From Albifimbria verrucaria (Eukaryota; Ascomycota; Sordariomycetes; Hypocreales; Stachybotryaceae), in NCBI GenBank assembly GCA_020081605.1, contig JAHREC010000049.1, forward strand, positions 1,736,001 through 1,800,000: a DNA stretch of 64,000 nucleotides. Reading direction: 5' to 3'. The position numbers and the translations under genes were made by a program. Shown here piece by piece: positions 59,084-64,000 of the stretch. Every line of letters starts with the position of its first letter. Position 1 is the stretch's first letter. The notes under the pieces were generated by a model that saw only the letters and a program-made list of their open reading frames with translations, had not been told where the DNA came from and made no database searches.

Positions 59084-61880
59084 GTCGACGTCTCGATGCG
59101 GGGGTGTGATGATGTTTAGCTGGCCAAGTGATGCCCAAAAGTGCGGCATGGAGGCGGGACCATGACCAGCCCAAGCTCGCTCGAACGGGGGTTGTAGGAT
59201 GGGTCGACGAGCACAGCGAGACGGGATTCGGATGAGCTGTGTTGGCGAATTTGCGAGAGGTTGAGAGGCGAGACAGAGACAGAAAGCGGCCGGCGCAAGG
59301 GAGCGTATGGCAAAGGTGGAATTATTATGGCTGAGAATGCGTTGTCTCATGGACATTAATTTACAGTGCTGGGCGACGTACGCAAAAGGCGGGAAGTGAC
59401 CATGGTGGCTGCGCACACGCACGGGCACTAAGTCCCTTTGCGTCTCACAGGTGGGAGGGTCCAGACGTCATCCAGTTGCACCAAGAAAAATGCTGTAACA
59501 GAGAGGCTTACCGCCCTGGAGAGAAGCCCTGACTCGCTGAGGGGCCATTGGATGGCGGTTGTTTGGAGATTTCCAGAATCGACAAGCCCATTTCTTCCTT
59601 GATCGCATTGTATTGCGGGGTGAGCGCTGCGGCTGGTAATCTATGGCTGTTTGTTTTGTATCCTGCATCTTGTCACTAACAGACACCTCCCTCCTCCTGC
59701 TTGCTTGCAGACATGTACATCATGTCACTTCGATACTACCTTAGTACTACTACTGCACCTACGTGCCTTTCCTTATCTGTAGCCAGGGGTTGATGATGAC
59801 GATGCGAAACAGTTCGTAAAACCAAAGCCCACGACCGCCACTGCCTAGGCACCTACCTACTAACCTATTTGCCTCAGCACCTATCTTACCTGAGGCAAGG
59901 CAAAGAAGCCAAGGCCAGCCAAGGTGGGCGAGTTGAGCAGTCTGCTTGGTATAACAGCTGCTGGAAATAGTTTGGGTCACAAGACGCCGTCTGACCCAAC
60001 ACAGTCATTTTCCATGTTTGGCCAACCCCTAAATCAGAAATTCCGTAAGCAGCCATAAATACCCATCGTATTCTTGTTCACTGCCAAGCTGGGTAGGCTC
60101 GTGGGCTTCCGTCACGGGGCACATCGAGACCGTGATGGAAATCGGAAGCCTGCAGGCCCAAAGAGGTAGTGAGGTGAACCAACCGTTCCCGTCCCCTAGG
60201 GATTTACTCCTTAGACCCTGCACCTGAAGCACAACACACTGTTGGCTCCGCTCTATGTCCAAAAGGAAACATCTCGCCGACAGCCAGGCCAGGCCTCGGC
60301 AGAGAGAGGAGGGGGACCCTGAACCGCCGTCCCTGCAGTATCCCATCGGCACCCATACACTCTAATTGATGCACGTAAAGCTTGTCCTGATTACTGTTAC
60401 CTTGTCACTTGGTGCACGGCGACGCAAAGGAATCAAAACAGTCACTCCTGCACAGATCATCTAAGCATGGCAGCGAAGGAGAGAAGAGATTGGCGATACG
60501 ACCAGTTCTCGTTTTTGTGCAACGTGCCTCTAGGCCAACCCCTCCCCGCCGTTGGTCGTATATTGCGAGCAACATTTGGCGCATGGCCTGGCGGATGCAG
60601 GTTCAAATGAGACAATCAGTCTAGTGCGCTCTACGAAATGAACACGACAACGTTTGCATAACCGACACAAGCGACGCAGTCAATCAACCGAAAAATCATG
60701 ATTTAGCGCTGGTACCGGTAGAGTTCAAGGTCCCGCCTCCTAAAATAGGAGGCGGTGGCGCCCACCAGACAACGTTGGAAGAGATCCGAGAGATGGACGG
60801 GCAGGTTTTTGGCTCCAATCACCTGTCGTGTCCTCATGGATCGCTGTCATTACTTTGCGACGGGCCCCAACGTCACTCGTACCCCCTTTCCTAGCTCCAT
60901 CCGCCCGCTTTGCGTCTTGCAGCTAAATGGACTGGGTACTGAAGCACGGTGTGCAGGTTGACGCACCGCTCGCTGGTGACGGGCTTCTCGCCTGCTTTGT
61001 CCATCGTCGTCGTCGTGGGAGGAGGGCCTCTTGACGAACTGGCCGCGGATATGCTCCGACTGGCTTACTCCGTGGCGCAGGCTTGAGTTGAGGGATGCTG
61101 CCAATGACCCCTTCTTCCCTTGCTGCTGCATGACGTTGCGGCCAGTCACGCTAGGTTGCCGACTTGGAGCACAAGCTCATGCGAGCTTCATTGATGTCTA
61201 ATAACGCCTTGTCATGTGCTGGGGAGGGAGGAGGCTTAGGAGGAACAGTGAACCTGTCAAGGGATGAGTCCGTGCAGGGCAGAGAGATCCTTTGCTGTTT
61301 GGTGCTAAATGTAAGTGTAGAATGAGTGAGTAAGTGACCTTTCAGGCTGATCAACATGGAGGTAACTCAACTTACAGTAGGTACCTGAGATTGCAGTACT
61401 GTACCCTTGGGGAACCTGCCCCGCAGGCAGCTCTCCACCCATAGCCCTGTATCATGCTCGTAAATCTCAGTGCGCGCGTGGTCTTTTTGGCAGGCAGGCA
61501 GACACTGCGTCCTTTGCTGTGCCTTGCCTTACTTACCTTACCTGACCTTGCCTTGCCTCTTTCCCGCGCTTGATCGCAGCCCTCTCTCTCGTCTCGTCTT
61601 GCATCGCAACCGGCCTCTTTTTCCCTGGTCCCTCCCCTTCTTAGCCCTCCCTTCCCTTCTCTTCTGCTTCTTCCCTCTGCTGCCATTTTTCCATGAACAA
61701 CTTAGCCCGTACATTTACCCATCGCCGCTTCGAAACGAGCGTCCAGCTCTCGCGGGTCACCCAGGTCGCTTCAGCGGCACCGCCCTGAAGTGAAGCCCCG
61801 CGCCGCCTCCCCAGTTTATCCATCGATCTGTCTTTGGCTGTCTCTTACTACCCCATCCTCACCATTCCAGTGGCCTCGCC
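59084..61880. promoter_or_regulatory. Divergent region between the Munc13-like and ArfGAP genes
   Basis: About 2.8 kb between two start codons pointing apart. It holds TACCT-rich sequence at 59740-59890, a perfect hairpin at 60733-60755, CCTTGCC words at 61515-61560 and a CT-rich plus-strand tract at 61540-61800 that looks like the leader of the ArfGAP gene. No gene was recognised; the ORFs here match no family. Confidence 0.5.
60733..60755. repeat. Perfect inverted repeat, 10-bp arms, 3-nt loop
   Basis: CCGCCTCCTA, loop AAA, TAGGAGGCGG. The arms are exactly complementary and no other inverted repeat this good was noticed. It is intergenic, about 1.1 kb upstream of the ArfGAP start; function unknown. 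Confidence 0.85.
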
Positions 61881-64000
61881 ATGGGCAACGTTAGTAGTAG
61901 GCCCGATGACGGGGCAGCTCTCTATCTCAGAGATCAGAATCGCTGTTCGTCCCTCCTTGGTCCCTCCCTCCTCCATGCTCCCTTCGTTCTTTGAACTGAT
62001 CGCGCGCGCCACCCATAGTAACGATATCCTCCCTCTCCGTCACCAGCCCGCGCAAGCGCACCACTATCAACATCTTTCCCAATGCATACCCAGCAAGCAG
62101 GTTATCGGCGTCTCGGCCAATGGGCGAGACGTCCAACATAGAATACATCCAGGTCCGCTACCACCAACGTCTTCCCTCTCCCTCGTTGGATCGACGCTGA
62201 CCCTGCAACCAGGACCCCGAGTTGAGCAATCCGAATGGCGCCCCCAACTTCCTCCTCAAGCTCGTAAACGACGACGAGCTCATCTTTACGTTCACATTCA
62301 TACTCCGGCAGTCTTCGTCTGCCAACCCTGGCTCCGCCGAATCGCAACCCGCATCTCTGGATACCAACATTTCCGGTCTCACATACGTATACGCTTCCAC
62401 GCCTCGAGAGGTTGAGAATTTGGTTACGCGCGAGTTTCATGCCAACCCGAACCTGCACAAGAATGCAAATGTTGAGCTTGTCGGCGATTATGGAACAGGT
62501 GGCAGTCCGTCAGTTTCTTTCGAATGGACTTGGAAGTGGAAGCCGCCAAAGAGCCAGGAAGACAAGGGTGGAGGCTGGAGGAATTCTTGCAGTGTATGGC
62601 ACTATGCAGCGCCTTGTTTGTCTGTTCCTGCTAACACACGGGTCAGTTTGTCGAGTACGATTCTCGAGCTCATCGGCTCAACACTCTTGCAAGCTTCTCT
62701 TATTGGGTTGCCAGTATGCTCGATACCCTGCCCAACCGTCGAGGTAATGACTAACAACTGTAATAGATGTGCCGCCGCCTTTGAGTAACCCAAGCTCGCC
62801 GTCTCCTACGTTCCTCCTTGCTTCGCCTCCGAAAATCCGTGTCGCCTCAGCCACATCAGTTGATTCTAGAATTACTGCCGATTACGAAGAGCCTATATCG
62901 CCTCTGCCTGTTCCTCAGGAATCTACTGTCGCCATTGTATCTAGTCCACCCAAGGAGCCAGTCAAGGTTGACCTGCAATGCCCCAAACCAGGCGATGACA
63001 CTACTGTCGCGGAGGATGGTCCAGTTTTTAGGGCCACCCTGAAGGCTTTGGAGCAAAAGACTGGCAACATGCGCACACAGATGAAGAAGGTCCTGAAGAG
63101 AGCTGAACAGGCCCATACCGCACAAATCGAGGCGAATGACGCCTTCAACGCTTTCGTCGAGGCACTTCGGGAAGCTTCTTCCACAAACGCCAATGCCATA
63201 CAGCCTGCCATGGAGCATTATTTTGACAAGATTGCGAGAGAGATTCTAGCATACGAGCGGCAGAACGTGTCCAACTTGCAAAAATCATTATCGACCCGGT
63301 CACTAAACTTTATCAACTCGATATCAAACAGGCCGAGTACAAGAAGCGAGATTTTGAGGAAGAAAGCAAAGACTACTATGCTTTCGTATCACGATATCTG
63401 GGCCAGCGACAAGACTCGGTCAAGGCTAAGAAGCTCGCTGAGAGTGATTCTAAATATCAGAGCAAGCGTCGAAATTTCGAGCTCAAACGATTTGATTATT
63501 CAAGCTTCGTCCAAGATCTTCATGGAGGCCGCAAGGAGCAAGAAGTCCTCTCTCACCTAACTAAATATGCCGAGTCGCAAACCAAATCTTTCCTCTCGAC
63601 GGCTAAGAGAGTAGGAGAATTCCTTCCCCAGCTAGAAGCTCTTTCGGCCGAAGTACAGGAAGCCGATAAGGAGTATCAGTACCAGAGGCGGGAACGAGAA
63701 GAGAAGAGACGATTGCTCGAAAAGAGCAACGTCCCTTATGTTGAGCCAGAGCAGGCTAGTCTGACCAGCTCTGCACCTCTGGCGCCAAGTATAAATGGAA
63801 ACGCCAGTAACAGCTCTGATACGGACCTAGGCCGAGCTGATAGCACAGGTTCACAGCTCAAGGGCACCGCACCAAGCAGCGGCATCGTTGGCGGGGCAGG
63901 TCCTACTTCAGAACTCTCAAGGCCACCTGGCAGCTTGGGACAGTCTTCTTTGGGTAGTCCAGCACAAGGAGCAAAATTCAAAGGAATTCGTGATTTAGAA
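61881..64000 (+). CDS. csx2: BAR-domain ArfGAP protein (CSX2-like), N-terminal part
   Basis: Proteins of this type have a BAR domain, a PH domain and an ArfGAP zinc finger, and act on Arf GTPases at membranes. Only the part before the PH domain is in the window. The start gives MGNVSSRPDDGAALYLRDQN, a likely N-myristoylation site (Gly2) and the family opening. Further blocks are FPNAYPASRLSASRPMG, DPELSNPNGAPNFLLKLVND and the long BAR-like helical region (LKALEQKTGNMRTQMKKVLK, QAEYKKRDFEEESKDYYAFV, FELKRFDYSSFVQDLHGG). A Ser/Gly-rich linker runs to the window end. Introns: 61945-62018, 62153-62212, 62594-62646 and 62714-62766. One lost base near 63280-63285 breaks the frame. The ArfGAP assignment rests on the remembered family, since that domain is outside the window. 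Confidence 0.85.

Noticed and set aside
62744..62766. A possible 23-nt intron in the ArfGAP gene
   Set aside because: A normal 53-nt intron, 62714-62766, with a GTATGC donor and the same branch and acceptor keeps the same frame and fits the family better.
1..64000. CRISPR arrays, operons, prophage or secondary-metabolite cluster
   Set aside because: Genes are spliced eukaryotic housekeeping genes; no spaced direct repeats, phage genes, or polyketide/peptide synthase domains were seen.

Overview
This window is nuclear DNA from a filamentous ascomycete. Short GT-AG introns (mostly 43-111 nt) with CTRAC-type branch sites, CT-rich leaders on the coding strand, and protein sequences that read as Sordariomycete orthologues point to Hypocreales or a close relative. 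The order is an inference from remembered protein families; no search was run. I see no prokaryotic, viral or transposon genes.

Layout (strand in brackets): mitochondrial ribosomal protein mS29, cut by the window start (-); RRS1 ribosome-assembly factor (+); RhoGAP protein (-); a 3.4 kb gap; BET2 Rab geranylgeranyltransferase beta subunit (+); a C2H2-like fungal protein of unknown function (+); MSH3 mismatch-repair protein (-); a WW-domain plus PhoD-like phosphatase protein (+); phosphomannomutase SEC53 (-); a Na+/Ca2+-exchanger family transporter (-); condensin kleisin BRN1/CND2 (+); a SAM plus HMG-box protein (-); an 8.1 kb gene-poor stretch; a small three-exon coiled-coil protein with a 20-nt microexon (+); the group III histidine kinase NIK1/OS-1 with a HAMP array (-); a 6 kb gene-poor stretch; a Munc13-like C2/MHD protein (-); a 2.8 kb gap; and a CSX2-type BAR/ArfGAP protein running off the right end (+).

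These are mostly conserved housekeeping genes and do not form one pathway. Several act in related cell-surface and trafficking processes: RhoGAP, BET2, the Munc13-like protein and the ArfGAP act on small GTPases or vesicles, SEC53 feeds glycosylation, and NIK1 senses osmotic stress. MSH3 and condensin act on chromosomes.

The most striking feature of the raw sequence is technical. Nearly every gene is broken by single-base frameshifts, and every one I could resolve is the loss of one base, usually in or beside a short run of identical bases. Restoring one base at each site gives continuous conserved protein. This fits an insufficiently polished long-read assembly much better than real pseudogenes. 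CDS spans below therefore run from the inferred true start to the inferred true stop, across introns and frameshifts.
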